Positions 11,442 to 22,984 of a DNA stretch of 64,000 nt are shown one piece after another. Origin of the DNA: Bacillus sp. JCM 19058. GTDB lineage: Bacteria > Bacillota > Bacilli > Bacillales_H > Bacillaceae_D. How positions within the stretch are numbered: the first letter of the stretch is position 1; the number at the start of each line of letters is the position of its first letter. The notes under the pieces are model-generated. The model had not been told where the DNA came from. It saw nothing but the letters and a program-made list of their open reading frames with translations, and did no database searches. Where the stretch lies: NCBI GenBank assembly GCA_001310555.1, contig BAXO01000013.1, forward strand, positions 1 through 64,000. The letters run 5' to 3'. The translations under genes and the position numbers were made by a program.

Positions 11442-12653
11442 CTACGGTTTGTAGTTTACTCCTTCTGTGTATCGATTGTTCGCATTCCAAAGCAGAAATT
11501 CGCTTATTCCTTGCTCATTCAATGCCCGAATTTGGTCCTCAACCTCCTTGACTCCGTAGGGAATATAATTTCCAGAACCGAGCCAGCTCGCGGTAAAATC
11601 TTGAATCCACGGCCGTGAAACAGGAGGATCTTCGAGCTCCCCTAATACTTGATTTTCAACCTTTGCGTATTCCTTTGTCAATTCATACGGATAAAGGTCG
11701 GGCTTATCAATACCGAAATACGGTGTCCAATGGCTCGGATAAATCATGGATGAAATAATATCGACATTCTCGGATATTTTCGAGAAATTTTGTCCGATTC
11801 CGGGAGCTTCAGGGATCGTGGCAGAATAACCGAATATATCTACAGAAACATCGACACCGTAGGGCGACAGCCGCTCGTAAGCGTAGGCGACAAAATCGGT
11901 TACGGCCGACACACGCCGCTGGATGTTATCACCATCTCCACCCTCATATTGACCAACGCTGTATTCCAGATCCTCATCGCGCCGCTCAAAACCTTCAGGA
12001 AAGCGGACATAGTCAAACTGGATTTCTTTAAAGCCCATTTTTACAGCTTCTTCGGCAATATCAACATTGTATTCCCACACATCCTCTAAAAAAGGGTTAA
12101 CAAATGCCTCATTCCTTCCGTTTTTCCAAACGCTTCCTCCATCTTTAAAAGATAGCTCTGGCTTTTTTTCTGCCAAAACCGAATCCTTAAACACGACAAT
12201 CCTTGCAATTGGATACACTTCATTTTCCTCCAACGTTTCCATCAATTCCTGGGGATTTGCAATATAATTTTTAGAAATATCATAGAACGGCGAATCGTCT
12301 TCTGGGCGATACGTTAAATAACCGTGGTCGTCTTTAATATCGATGACCATCGAATTTAATTCCGTTTCGTTAACCAATTCCAATAACGACTGGAAGCGTT
12401 CTCCCCCAGCTGAGTTTCCCGTCAAATAAATCCCTCTTACCCCATCTTCAGGATAGGAAAAGTGATAGCCTGAATCGTATGTAAAACGGGCAGATTCGAA
12501 GGGAGCTCAATTTTCGGTTTGGCTCCTTGCTTTTGAACATGATTAGACACTTTTTTTCATTTCTTCCGCATTTTCCGCATAAACCATTGCCGGAAGCATA
12601 ATAACGAATAAACTAAGTACAATGATACAATTTACTAATTTCCCCAAAGTCAT
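11442..12653 (-). CDS. Secreted putative glycoside hydrolase (DUF4015 family)
   Basis: Predicted TIM-barrel hydrolase of unknown substrate. The main body carries the family's landmarks RGIYLTGNSAGG, MVIDIKDDHGYLTY and IQFDYVRFPEGF. An N-terminal hydrophobic segment (IIVLSLFVIMLPAMVYA) looks like a signal peptide. Two breaks are joined: the A7 run in GAAATGAAAAAAAG near 12552 (six expected) and a missing C near 12494, before RFTYDSGYHFSYP. The start is uncertain: ATG 12653 is given; an upstream ATG would need another correction. The body is confident, the N-terminus less so. Confidence 0.75.
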
Positions 12654-12691
12654 TCACAGCCTTTTTCATTTTGTTCATTTTAGTTTGCACA

Positions 12692-12922
12692 TTAATCCTC
12701 ATCTTTTGCATCCCAATCTTCGGGAATTGGGAGTTGCTGTTCAGCCTCAATCTGCAGTCGAAGCCTTTCCAGCTCTTCCTTATGCCATTCAAATTGCACT
12801 TTATTCAGCAAATATTGCCTCCCGTCATGAATGGCCTGTACTTTACCGTCCGCAATTTGAGCATACAAGTATGTCGCTGATACTCCTAAGTATTCCGCTA
12901 ATTCAGGGACTGTCACATACAT
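12692..12922 (-). CDS. Small excisionase-type helix-turn-helix protein
   Basis: 76 residues. The first 50 form a MerR/excisionase-like winged helix (TVPELAEYLGVSATYLYAQI) and the tail is acidic (PEDWDAKDED). AGGAGG precedes ATG 12922. No phage or integrase gene is nearby, so it is more likely a chromosomal regulator than an element excisionase. The target is unknown. Confidence 0.75.
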   Translation of the reverse strand: MYVTVPELAEYLGVSATYLYAQIADGKVQAIHDGRQYLLNKVQFEWHKEELERLRLQIEAEQQLPIPEDWDAKDED

Positions 12923-13177
12923 TTTATTTCCTCCTAATCATACAGTCCTTAGCCGCTACCGATTATTTTACGACACAATGGAGCATTCTTCCATATCCCG
13001 AACAAATTTTTTTTAAGAAAATCGATCTGCTTCTACTATTTTTCGCCGCAGCGAGTCTTCATTCAGCCAATCACTATCGTCTGTGAAAAAATAAAGGCAA
13101 TTCTCCGTGTTCTTTGGAAAAGGCTCGTTCATCGCTTATGATAGAATTAACCGATTTAGACGAGGAGTGAAAAAAAG

Positions 13178-14956
13178 GTGCATAAAAATTTGCGATCGTT
13201 CCTTACACAATTAAAAAAAGGAACAGGAAATCATTGAAATTACTGCTGAAGCAGACCCTTATTTAGAAATACCCGAAATCCATCGCCGTGTCATTGCGGA
13301 ACAAGGTCCTGCCTTGCTATTCACGAACGTTAAAGGGAGTCATACTCCTGTTGTTACAAACTTATACGGAACAGAACGGCGAGTCAATATGGCTATCGGC
13401 CTAAACCTGAAGCATTTATCAAACAGGCCGTCGCAGCAATCGACAAAATTCTCCCTCCGAAAATGGGTGCCTTATGGGGGGAAAAAAACCTGTTATTTGA
13501 TATGCTGAAGCTTGGCCTTCGCCCGATTCCTAGTTCAAAAGCACCGATAACTGAATTTCAGACGACAAAAGTTAATATGAAAGACTTACCTGCATTAACC
13601 GGCTGGCATTTAGATAGTCACCCCTTTGTCACACTCCCGCTTGTCTACACCGAGCACCCTGGAAACAAATCGCATAATCTTGGTATGTATCGTATTGAGC
13701 TGCGGGAGGAAAAAGAAACAGGTATGCATTGGCAAATCCATAAGGGCGGTGGCTTCCATCACTATGAAGCAGAACGACGAAATCAATCGCTTCCTGTTAG
13801 TTTATTTATTGGCGGTCCGCCTATTTTGACAATCACAGCTATTGCTCCACTCCCAGAAATGGTGCCGGAAATGGTGTTCGCTTCCCTTTTGCTCGGCGAC
13901 AAATTAACAGTTGCTAAAGTAAAGGGCTGCCCCCACCCTTTAATTGCTGAAGCGGAATACGCTTTTATCGGCGAGGTACCGCCTCATGTTCGTAAACCGG
14001 AGGGACCTTTTGGCGATCACTACGGATATTATTCTCTCGCCCATGATTTTCCAGTGTTTCAGGTTCATAAAATGTTCCGTCGTAAAGACGCTATATACCC
14101 TGCAACAGTTGTCGGTAAACCTCGACAGGAGGATTACTTTATCGGTGAGTATTTGCAGCGCTTAATGAGTCCGCTGTATCCAGTCGTTATGAACGGTGTT
14201 CGGGAAATCTGGGCGTATGCCGAATCAGGAGTACATGCCTTGGCCGGTGCAATCGTTCGTGAATCTTATTATAAGGAAGGACTGGCGCACGCTCTCCGTA
14301 TTATGGGTGAGGGCCAGCTAACGCTAACGAAATTTCTGATGGTGACAAACAAGCGAGTAACGCTTGCAAAATTTCCTGAACTGATGGAAGCTATCCTCGA
14401 ACGCTTTATGCCGGAACGGGATTTGCTCATTTTGACCGATACTTCTATGGATACGCTAGATTATACCGGTCGAAAATTCAATACTGGCAGCAAAGCGATT
14501 ATGACAGGACTTGGCGAACCGATCCGCGAGCTTGCCCGGACTTATAACGGCGGTCACATTCCTGGAATCCGTCAGGTCAATCCATATTGCGGCGGCTGTC
14601 TCGTCATCGCTGGTGCAAGCTATGATGAAGACAAGCAACTGCCGGACAGATTGATTAAAGAAAGCCAAGAACAGCTTCGTGAATGGCAGCTCGTCTTTCT
14701 TGTAGACGATGCCGATATCGTCCGCTCACAGCAGGATTTTATTTGGACAACCTTCACAAGGTTTGATCCAGCGCATGACCTATATGCTAAAGCAAATATC
14801 GTTCGCAACAATATTCAATACAAAGGTCCGCTCATTATTGACGCTCGTATGAAGCCGTTTTATCCTGAAGAAGTAAAGGTTCTGCCAGAAATCGATGAAA
14901 AGGTAAGTGCCAGATGGAAGGAATACTTCCCAAACGGTTTAAAGGGTAATTCTTGA
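13178..14956 (+). CDS. UbiD-family decarboxylase
   Basis: Prenylated-FMN-dependent (de)carboxylase family, about 590 residues. Recognisable stretches include [42 protein letters not shown] and [17 protein letters not shown] 13178 has GAGGAGTG upstream. Two breaks are joined: the A7 run at 13213-13219 (six expected) and a missing base near 13403. No UbiX prenyltransferase lies nearby, so the cofactor must come from elsewhere. It is longer than E. coli UbiD; the substrate is unknown, with aromatic acids or a quinone precursor possible. Confidence 0.85.
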
Positions 14957-15020
14957 GTTGTTTTGGTGAAAACCTAGTAAAGAAGTAGCGGACGTTCATC
15001 GCTACCTGCTCTTCTATTCA

Positions 15021-15051
15021 AACGCCCGTCGATAACTTCGACGGGCGTTTT
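15021..15051. terminator. Convergent terminator (ubiD-like / hemolysin III)
   Basis: A perfect 12-bp stem (AACGCCCGTCGA and complement, 5-nt loop) followed by TTTT lies between the two convergent genes and can serve both. Confidence 0.85.
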
Positions 15052-15056
15052 CAAAT

Positions 15057-15704
15057 TCATAAAGGCAAGATGTATATAAATACGAGAAAAAAAATGTAGG
15101 GTACTGCCTGCAAGAACGAACAAATGCCAAATGGCATGATGAAATTTGAAGCCCCTCCAAACATAAAACACCGTACCTACGGTGTAACAAACGCCACCTA
15201 TGATTAAAAAAAGCGATACCTGCAGGGGGCAATGCTTCCATAATCGGATTAATAGCAAAAAGTGCCAGCCACCCCATCGCAATGTAAAAAAAGTGTCGAT
15301 GTAAACAAGAATCGCTTGACAAAGAACACTTTAAAGACGATCCCTATCGTTGCTAAGCCCCAGACGATGCCAAACAAAGTCCATCCTAAAGCGCCCTGCA
15401 CAACGATAAACAAAATCGGCGTATAGCTTCCTGCAATAAACAAATAGATGGACGCATGATCCATAATTTCAAAAAGGTTTTTCACCTTTCCCTCAGGCAG
15501 AAGGTGAAGCATGGTTGATGAAAAATAAAGCAGCAGCATCGTTGTACCGTAAATGGAAAAGCTAACAATATGCCACACCGTTCCATACATGCTCGAATAG
15601 ACAACGAGCAAAACAAGTGCGGCGATACTTAACAGAACACCTACTCCATGAGTAGCCGCATTTGCAATTTCTTCATCCTTAGAATACGTATGAGTTGTAG
15701 CCAT
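15057..15704 (-). CDS. Hemolysin III family (PAQR-like) membrane protein
   Basis: About 214 residues with seven hydrophobic spans. The family's conserved groups are seen: NAATHGVGVL, FSSTMLHLL, MDHASIYLFIAGSYTP and HHAIWHLFVLAGS, whose Ser/His/Asp residues are thought to bind metal. ATG 15704. Three runs must each lose one base: 15286-15292, 15206-15212 and 15087-15094. With these the protein ends HFFLVFIYILPL, as expected. Despite the name, the family is widespread and its role in Bacillus is not established. Confidence 0.88.
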
Positions 15705-15875
15705 AGTTCACCCCGTTATTTACGTCAGTGCGAAATGAAACACCGCCATTATCGGAAAGTACTTCAAAGTGTTCCGATGTATCAGCTTATTGGTACGAGC
15801 TTATTTCATTATAACAAAAATATTTTCGTTCTGATGCCTTTTCAGCCTTTTCATCTTTTTCTATATTTTGTTGTA

Positions 15876-15904
15876 TTGCATTGAAGGGATAAGCTCTATA
15901 TAAT
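15876..15904 (+). promoter_or_regulatory. SigA promoter of the HD-domain gene
   Basis: TTGCAT (15876-15881), 17-bp spacer, TATAAT (15899-15904), 33 nt before the ATG. Good match to the housekeeping consensus. Confidence 0.65.
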
Positions 15905-15920
15905 AATGAAAATCATTTTT
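15902..15920 (+). promoter_or_regulatory. Fur-box-like sequence over the -10
   Basis: The 19-mer centred on ATAATGAAAATCAT matches the Fur consensus GATAATGATAATCATTATC at 15 of 19 positions and overlaps the -10 box, where a repressor would block transcription. AT-rich DNA gives such matches by chance, so this is tentative. Confidence 0.4.
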
Positions 15921-15936
15921 TTAGGAGGGTGAGAGC

Positions 15937-16463
15937 ATGAGATATGTAACCTTGGTCGAGCTTTTTAATCACCGAATTAGCCAAAAGTTTGTGAAGCGCT
16001 CTGGTATGGCTCATGCTATTGCCTGCGCTTATCACGCCTTTCGATTGTCACAAAAGCACGACGTTAACCCGGATTATGCTACTAAAGCAGCATTTCTCCA
16101 TGATATCGGCCACTATACATGGTACCGCGATGGCAAGTGGGATTACCAGCTTTATAAGGAATATGATATTCATGCAATCAAAGGAGCCGAACGGGCTCAC
16201 AAGCTGCTTATACGCCTTGGAGAGCACCCTAAGGCTGCTAAGGAAATCGCTTTGGCCATTCTTTTTCATACGGACTCTTTTTTTTACCGCAAGGAGAGTT
16301 ACATTTGAAGCCATTACAGCAAGTTGTCGCATTAGCGGATGAAGCTGACGAGGAGCCTAGCGGCGAACACCATTATCGTACGATTTCAGATCAAAAAGCA
16401 TTACAGATGCTGACGATCCTCGATCAAAAAGTCGAAGCTGCTCTTTCGAATACGGTTCATTAA
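15937..16463 (+). CDS. HD-domain phosphohydrolase-like protein
   Basis: About 175 residues of the HD superfamily (metal-dependent phosphohydrolases). The metal ligands are in MAHAIACAYHAF and AAFLHDIGHYTWY. AGGAGGGTGAGAGC gives a strong ribosome site. The frame breaks at the T8 run 16278-16285; six or nine T joins it to a C-terminal part reading LPQGELHLKPLQQVVALADE and ending ALSNTVH. A neighbour-independent gene with its own promoter and a possible Fur site. Substrate unknown. Confidence 0.8.
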
Positions 16464-16534
16464 TCAATGGAGGGCAGGCGCCAAGACAAACCCTGACAGC
16501 CCGCGATTTGAATCATCCTGTGTGCAGCGAACCT

Positions 16535-17110
16535 TTATTGTAACACCTTGTCACCATTACGAAGCGGGATGAGATCCTCCATCATTTGATAGGTAAGTCC
16601 GCCATTGACTCGTTGGACGATAAACCCTTTTTCATCAATGACAATCGTCGTTGGTATCCCAATAATTTGATACTGCTCCATTACTTTCCCTTCTTCATCA
16701 AGTAACGGATCGAACGTTGCCTCATAATGGGCAAGAAATGGTTGAATCTCCGCCTTACTTCGCTCTTGACTCGTTAAGTTTATTGCAAGAAAAGCAGCAC
16801 CTTGCTGCTTCAGCCTTTTTTCCATTTCAACAATAATCGGCATTTCCTCTTGGCACGGATGGCACCAAGTCGCAAAAAAAGTTTATAACAATTGGTTGTC
16901 CTCGAAAATCATCCAAGGAAGCCTCCTGCCCCTTGAGCGTATTTAATTGTATCGGGAAGCTTTTTGGCCAACTTGCGCTCCTTGCTTGACGGTCGCTGCT
17001 ACAGTTTCTTCAACCTTTGCAAAGATGCTTTCCGATTGTACGTAAAAGAAGCCTACTCCGAACAAAACGAGAATAAGAAACAAACGATTACGTAAGTATC
17101 GATTCGTCAT
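16535..17110 (-). CDS. Membrane-anchored thiol-disulfide oxidoreductase (ResA/TlpA-like)
   Basis: About 190 residues: one N-terminal membrane anchor (RLFLILVLFGVGFFYV), then a thioredoxin fold outside the membrane. The active site is WCHPC. Later motifs GIPTTIVIDEKGFIV and GGLTYQMMEDL fit ResA-like proteins that reduce apocytochrome c or other secreted thiols. Two breaks are joined: an A5 run near 16957 that needs one more A, giving SFPIQLNTLKGQEASLDDF, and the run at 16874-16880 (seven, should be six), just before the active site. AGAGGTG precedes ATG 17110. Confidence 0.85.
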
Positions 17111-17225
17111 CTATTACACACCTCTTTCTTTTTACGTTTAGGACTGTTATTCTGATTTTGGTACACCTTCTTTCCTATTAGTGTATGTCCAATTTAATGA
17201 ATACATGTGAAATGAGGAGATTTCT

Positions 17226-17402
17226 CTGTCTAAAATTCAATGGCTTCAGCTATTTGCTATTTTGCCTCTCGGACTATTGATTCTTTATACGTATCGTACG
17301 GGCACAACGCTAAATTGGCTCATTACAATACTCATCGTTGTCAATATTGCACTCTGGGTCATAAGGCAGCTTGAGCGCCGTCGCTCAGAAGAAAATAAGT
17401 GA
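17226..17402 (+). CDS. Small two-span membrane protein
   Basis: 58 residues: two hydrophobic helices (LQLFAILPLGLLILYTY and LITILIVVNIALWVI) and a charged end RQLERRRSEENK. GAGGAGA lies at the right distance, but the codon there is CTG; either this is a rare start or a misread ATG/GTG/TTG. Divergent from the thiol-disulfide gene. Not recognised. Confidence 0.55.
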   Translation: MSKIQWLQLFAILPLGLLILYTYRTGTTLNWLITILIVVNIALWVIRQLERRRSEENK

Positions 17403-17595
17403 ATTCACGGATAAAAGGAGCCTAGCTTGTCCAACTAACGCCTCTCACAGAGATCGTTCCAGCTTGAAAGGCGCTCGCTAAGCAATCCGTTGAGTGACCG
17501 GAAAGACGATTGATACTCGGCCTTTGCTTTTCCTCCCCTCTTCCTCTGCTAGGAAATCATGATTCGTCAAGCTTTCGCTTCCTCCCCTTTCTCAT

Positions 17596-18695
17596 TTACT
17601 GACTTTCCAGCTGTTGGATCAAAACAGCGATCTGTCGAGCGGCATCTGGCCTTTTCAATTCTCTAGCCTTATCGACCAATTGCTCGTAAAGTTTTTCGCT
17701 ATATAGTAATTGTTTCAGTAAAGGAGTAATACCTTCGATTGTCTGAGCTTTTACTGCAACACCAGAATCGACGAGTAATTGTGCGTTCTGCTCCTCGTGA
17801 CCTGGGAGCGGCTGAAAAACGAGAATCGGCGTTTCGCAAGCAAGCGCTTCTGACATCGTTAATCCCCCCGCCTTAGACAAAATAACATCGCTTGCGCGTA
17901 AATATTTGTTAAAATGCTGAGTGAATGGAATGACATGAACCGCATGCCTACTTTTGTGCTTAATGATTTGCTGTTTAATTTTATTATTCGTCCCAACCAT
18001 ACATAATAGCTGCAGTGGTTCAGTAATCTTCTCCAGCTCTTCTAATATTTTGTTATACTTCCCTAAGCCAAGGCTACCTCCTGTGATTAATACTGTCTTC
18101 ACCTTCATCTTTAGCCGCAAATCATTGCGCGCCTTCATTCTTGATACATCCGGGATTGGTTTAATTGGGATTCCAGTACAATAAAAGTCGTCAACGGGGA
18201 GGTTATACGTGTCAGCCTTTTTATCGATCAGTGGAATAGCTGAAAAATAACCATTAATTTCTGGGCGGATGTAAGCCGGATGTAACCCCCAATCCGTGAT
18301 CACTGTATATAAACGGATGGCCAGACCCCTTTTTTGCTTGAGCTTCACTAAAAAAAAGCAGTAACAAACGGATGAGTCGAAATCATAACTGAAGTACGCT
18401 GATCGACTATCATTGCATGGAGCTGACGGCAAAACAGACCTCCGAGCTGATCCATCAACATAAACCATGAATAATCAGCGCTATATGTATACAATCTTCC
18501 CCAAAGACGAGGCGTTAACTTAAGCATGTGCAAATAAAGCTCCAAAAATAGTTTGTGCAGCAACGGGTGAATCGAATAAAATGTATCGACGATCGTCACC
18601 TTTTCTCCCCGTAGTTCAAGCTGCTCCTTTAATGCTTGAGAGGCTTCATTATGACCATTTCCAATGGAAGCGGAAAAAATCGTAATTTCACTCAT
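17596..18695 (-). CDS. MurG/UgtP-like glycosyltransferase (YkoN-type)
   Basis: About 366 residues of the family that adds sugars to diacylglycerol or other membrane lipids. The N-terminal domain has SIGNGHNEASQAL; the C-terminal nucleotide-sugar domain has GGSLGLGK, ILSKAGGLTMSEALA and PLPGHEEQNAQ. Two frames meet at the T8 run 18350-18357, which needs six or nine. B. subtilis has two homologues, UgtP and YkoN; which one this matches cannot be told here. Confidence 0.85.
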
Positions 18696-18937
18696 GCTAG
18701 AACCTCACATTCCTCGAATTAAATGAAAGCCGTGCTGCATTTATTTCTTTTTAAGTAAATCATCCACTCAGTATGAAGCTCACAAACGCTTGAGTGTGCA
18801 AACATAAAAGTCTATTGTTATTGTTCGCTTTTTCTCAAAGTTCATTCAAAATTCGAGCAACGAAGCTTTACGAGCTTCTTACGACTAGGCTTTTGAAGAG
18901 CAATCTGATATGATTTTAAATAGAATTGAGGGCATCA

Positions 18938-20120
<1,183 letters not shown>

Positions 20121-20352
20121 CGAGGAATTGACATCGCTGCACTGGAAAAAGCTTTCGTATTTCTCCTAGCCATGATGCACTTTTCTCTATGTTATGATGA
20201 GCGCTAGAATAGCTAGTAGATCATAAGACAATAAGAGAATTGCGACTTGAAACGTTATGCAAAAAAAGTATACAGGAAGGTGTTGTCTAATAAAGGGAGG
20301 AGGAGGAATTCTCCTTCTAATCATCGTATTTATTCAGGGAGGTTAGTGAACG

Positions 20353-20835
20353 ATGCAATGGCTTCTTTTCCTGCTTTGTGCGACCTTCATTGTTTCAGGA
20401 TGTATGACGAGCGAGAAAATGCCTAGTACGATGCCTGATGATTTCAATTTTTCATTGCAATATGGGTTTGAAGCGAAAAACGAATTGAACACTTTTGACA
20501 GCACATACACGAAAGACTTAATCGAGACTGGAGAGATCATGACTGAATTCAAATTAACGTCTGGCGAATTAGAAGCTCTCTATGATGAAATGGTACACGC
20601 AGAAATTTTGACTACTCCCAATAACGTATCAGACCCTTGTGTAGCACCTCACGAAACGAATAAGATGAGCCTGTTACTTGACGGAGAAACGTACGATTTT
20701 GACTGGGTAACTAGCGAATGTCCAAAAGCCGCTGATCAAAAGCTGAAACAATTTACCGACTTCCTGCACCACGAGATCGTTACGAATCGAACAGAGTACA
20801 AAGAGCTGCCAGATGTGGTCGGAGGCTATGATTAA
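20353..20835 (+). CDS. Putative lipoprotein
   Basis: 160 residues with a lipoprotein signal (FLLCATFIVSGC, cysteine 17 lipidated) and a GGGAGG ribosome site. The mature part is acidic with two cysteines that might pair (DPCVAPHE and TSECPKAAD). No known domain recognised. It is followed by a terminator, so it is probably a single gene. Confidence 0.75.
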   Translation: MQWLLFLLCATFIVSGCMTSEKMPSTMPDDFNFSLQYGFEAKNELNTFDSTYTKDLIETGEIMTEFKLTSGELEALYDEMVHAEILTTPNNVSDPCVAPHETNKMSLLLDGETYDFDWVTSECPKAADQKLKQFTDFLHHEIVTNRTEYKELPDVVGGYD

Positions 20836-20953
20836 TTCATGTCAAGCTTTCGCCTTATGACAACAAACTAGAGGCAGAGGTACCATTGGGGGCCGATTTT
20901 TCAGCATCAGCCAGAGAAACTTGCCTCCCTTCAGTTTTTCCTTTGTGCGCATT

Positions 20954-20981
20954 AAAAACGGACGAGACTCGTCCGTTTTTT
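20954..20981. terminator. Bidirectional terminator
   Basis: AAAACGGACGAG and its complement form an 11-bp hairpin with T runs on both sides, between the lipoprotein gene and the leftward small membrane protein. Confidence 0.8.
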
Positions 20982-21093
20982 AATAACCGTTATTCTTTTT
21001 CATAATCTTTCCAATGAAAAAGGAAAGTCCTAATGAACCTACTAGCAAAATGACGGTAAATATTTGCATAACCAAATAAGCAAAATTGTCCAT
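20980..21093 (-). CDS. Small single-span membrane protein
   Basis: 37 residues beginning MDNFAYLVMQIFTVILL and ending FFIGKIMKKNNGY: one transmembrane helix and a positive C-terminus. GAGGAGG precedes the ATG by seven nt, an excellent ribosome site. It lies just downstream of yjbA on the same strand. Not recognised. Confidence 0.65.
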   Translation of the reverse strand: MDNFAYLVMQIFTVILLVGSLGLSFFIGKIMKKNNGY

Positions 21094-21105
21094 AGTCTGC
21101 CCTCC

Positions 21106-21915
21106 TCAATAAGCTACCACTTTTTCATTATAGAAGAGTTCTATATGTTTGTAAATCACGCTTTTTTCATTTGACGCCTTCGCCGTGCTCAAGCTCCCAA
21201 AGCTTTTCAAAAAAAACGCCTGTCCTTTTATCAGTGCTTCGCACAATTGATAATGGCGGCTCGTCCAGCCTTGCTTTATTTCAGCATATAAGTCGTTCCA
21301 AGCCTCTTCTCTGCTCATATGCTGAATTTGCATATAATTGTGTGGATTCCACTCTGTATACCAATAGCGGATTTCCGCGTCATTACCGGTTGTATACATC
21401 TGATCCAAAGCCATATAAAGCAGCTGTTTCAGCTGTCTTTCTTTTCTGGTCAATCCCGACATTTCTTCTGGGTGAGGAGAAAGAATATGGTATTGCTTCG
21501 GCTCAACCTCTCGCTCAAGGAAATAAGGCTCCATTTCATTTGAAGCGACTAGCTCATAGACAGCCTGTTCTTGTCTCGGTGTCAGACGACTCTTTCGAAT
21601 CGGCGTTTTATATCCGACCGTATCTACAGCTAGAATCCCGATTCCGTCTGTTGCAACGAAGCAATAATCCAGTTGAATTCTTGACATATTCTTTCTTAAA
21701 TAGCTTTGCTGATACACATCCTGCAGCAATAACTCAGGAATGTCTGCCAGTTGATTCTCGATATAGTCAAAAAGCTCAGATGTTACTTTGACAACGCTGA
21801 CTTTATCAAGAACCTCGATTCGATCTGCACTGCGCCATTCGCAAAAATCACAGACATTATAGCCGTTTTCCTCTCCTTCAAACCAATTGACCCATACATC
21901 TTTTAACTGAACCAT
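21106..21915 (-). CDS. yjbA: YjbA family protein (DUF3603)
   Basis: 269 residues, conserved in Bacillus, function unknown. Begins [19 protein letters not shown], very close to B. subtilis YjbA; further matches are [19 protein letters not shown] and [21 protein letters not shown] 21915 is chosen by homology; the open frame extends further upstream. The neighbourhood (trpS opposite, yjaZ upstream) repeats the B. subtilis order. Confidence 0.9.
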   Translation of the reverse strand: MVQLKDVWVNWFEGEENGYNVCDFCEWRSADRIEVLDKVSVVKVTSELFDYIENQLADIPELLLQDVYQQSYLRKNMSRIQLDYCFVATDGIGILAVDTVGYKTPIRKSRLTPRQEQAVYELVASNEMEPYFLEREVEPKQYHILSPHPEEMSGLTRKERQLKQLLYMALDQMYTTGNDAEIRYWYTEWNPHNYMQIQHMSREEAWNDLYAEIKQGWTSRHYQLCEALIKGQAFFLKSFGSLSTAKASNEKSVIYKHIELFYNEKVVAY

Positions 21916-22114
21916 TACATACACCCCATTGGCAAATGAATTGTACCAACAGTATGGGCAAGCATCAACCAGTTTATTCCACAAATAAAGCAAACATGTT
22001 ACTCCATGCGGAAACATTGGAGTGAGATAGGACTTCTATCCACTTGCTCGGCAGGGGCTTTCTTTTACCTTTTGGATCGATTAATTGAGGGCCGTCTTTA
22101 CTGGGTTCCAACCG

Positions 22115-22951
22115 TTAACTATTTGTAAATCGGGATGCCTCAAAAATGGATTCAGCCGATACGTTAAACAGCTCGACCGTCTTTTTTTGCAAATTTTTTT
22201 CTGCCGAACGGACAAGCTGATAGCCGAAATAGTAGCCTAGCCATTGAGGTATTCCTTGTTTTTCGTCACCAAACAAAAATGGATAATAATTCTCTCGTCC
22301 TTTCTGTTGCAGCCGCGGGAGCAGCAAATACATAAATGATTCATCGGTTAAGCGCCGATCGTTTTTTTCCGTCCATGAAGCTAAATAGCGAGAGCCCAAT
22401 TCCTCATACACCGCCCATTCAGCAAGTCCTTCCATTATCATCGATTCAAGCAATGAAATTGATTCTTCCGTTTCATTCGTGCATGCGAGCCGACAAACAT
22501 GATGGTATTCATGGATCAAAAGCGCCTGTAAATAATTGTTTGATACTTGCGAATCAGCAAACAAAATGATGATATTTTGCAGCGTTAACCCCATCTTTCC
22601 ACCAAGCTGCTCTTGAATTTGTCGATGATTCACGTCAATCGGAAATAAATAAATCGGGACATCCGGTCCATTCCATTTTTTCTTTAATTGAAGATAATGG
22701 CGTTGCAGCGTTTGCCATTTTTGTTCTTTGCGGAAGCGTTCAAGCTCAAGCGTTATTTCCTGTTCCGGTCTAAATAATCCAATCGAGCGTAAATGATGAT
22801 ATAGCCTTGTATGTCATTGGTTTGCAAAGCATCAGCTAACGGCTTAATAATAATTTCCTGCTGCCATCTCTTCTTATCATAGGGTTTTTTTTGCTTTATC
22901 CCAGTATTTCACATAATAGTCGAGCCATTTTTCCGTACGGACAACGCCCAC
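22115..22951 (-). CDS. yjaZ: YjaZ, DUF2268 putative zinc protease
   Basis: About 278 residues. The zinc motif HEYHH in LLIHEYHHVCRLACTN plus a downstream glutamate in MIMEGLAEWAVYEELG fits a gluzincin-type protease. GTG 22951 has GGAGGTGG upstream. Two corrections are needed: the T8 run at 22885-22892 loses one base, and one base is missing near 22805 to join YYHHLRSIGLFRPEQEI. In B. subtilis it follows fabF; here about 17 kb of other genes lie between. Confidence 0.85.
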
Positions 22952-22984
22952 TACACCACCTCCAAAAACGCCACTTTTGATAGT

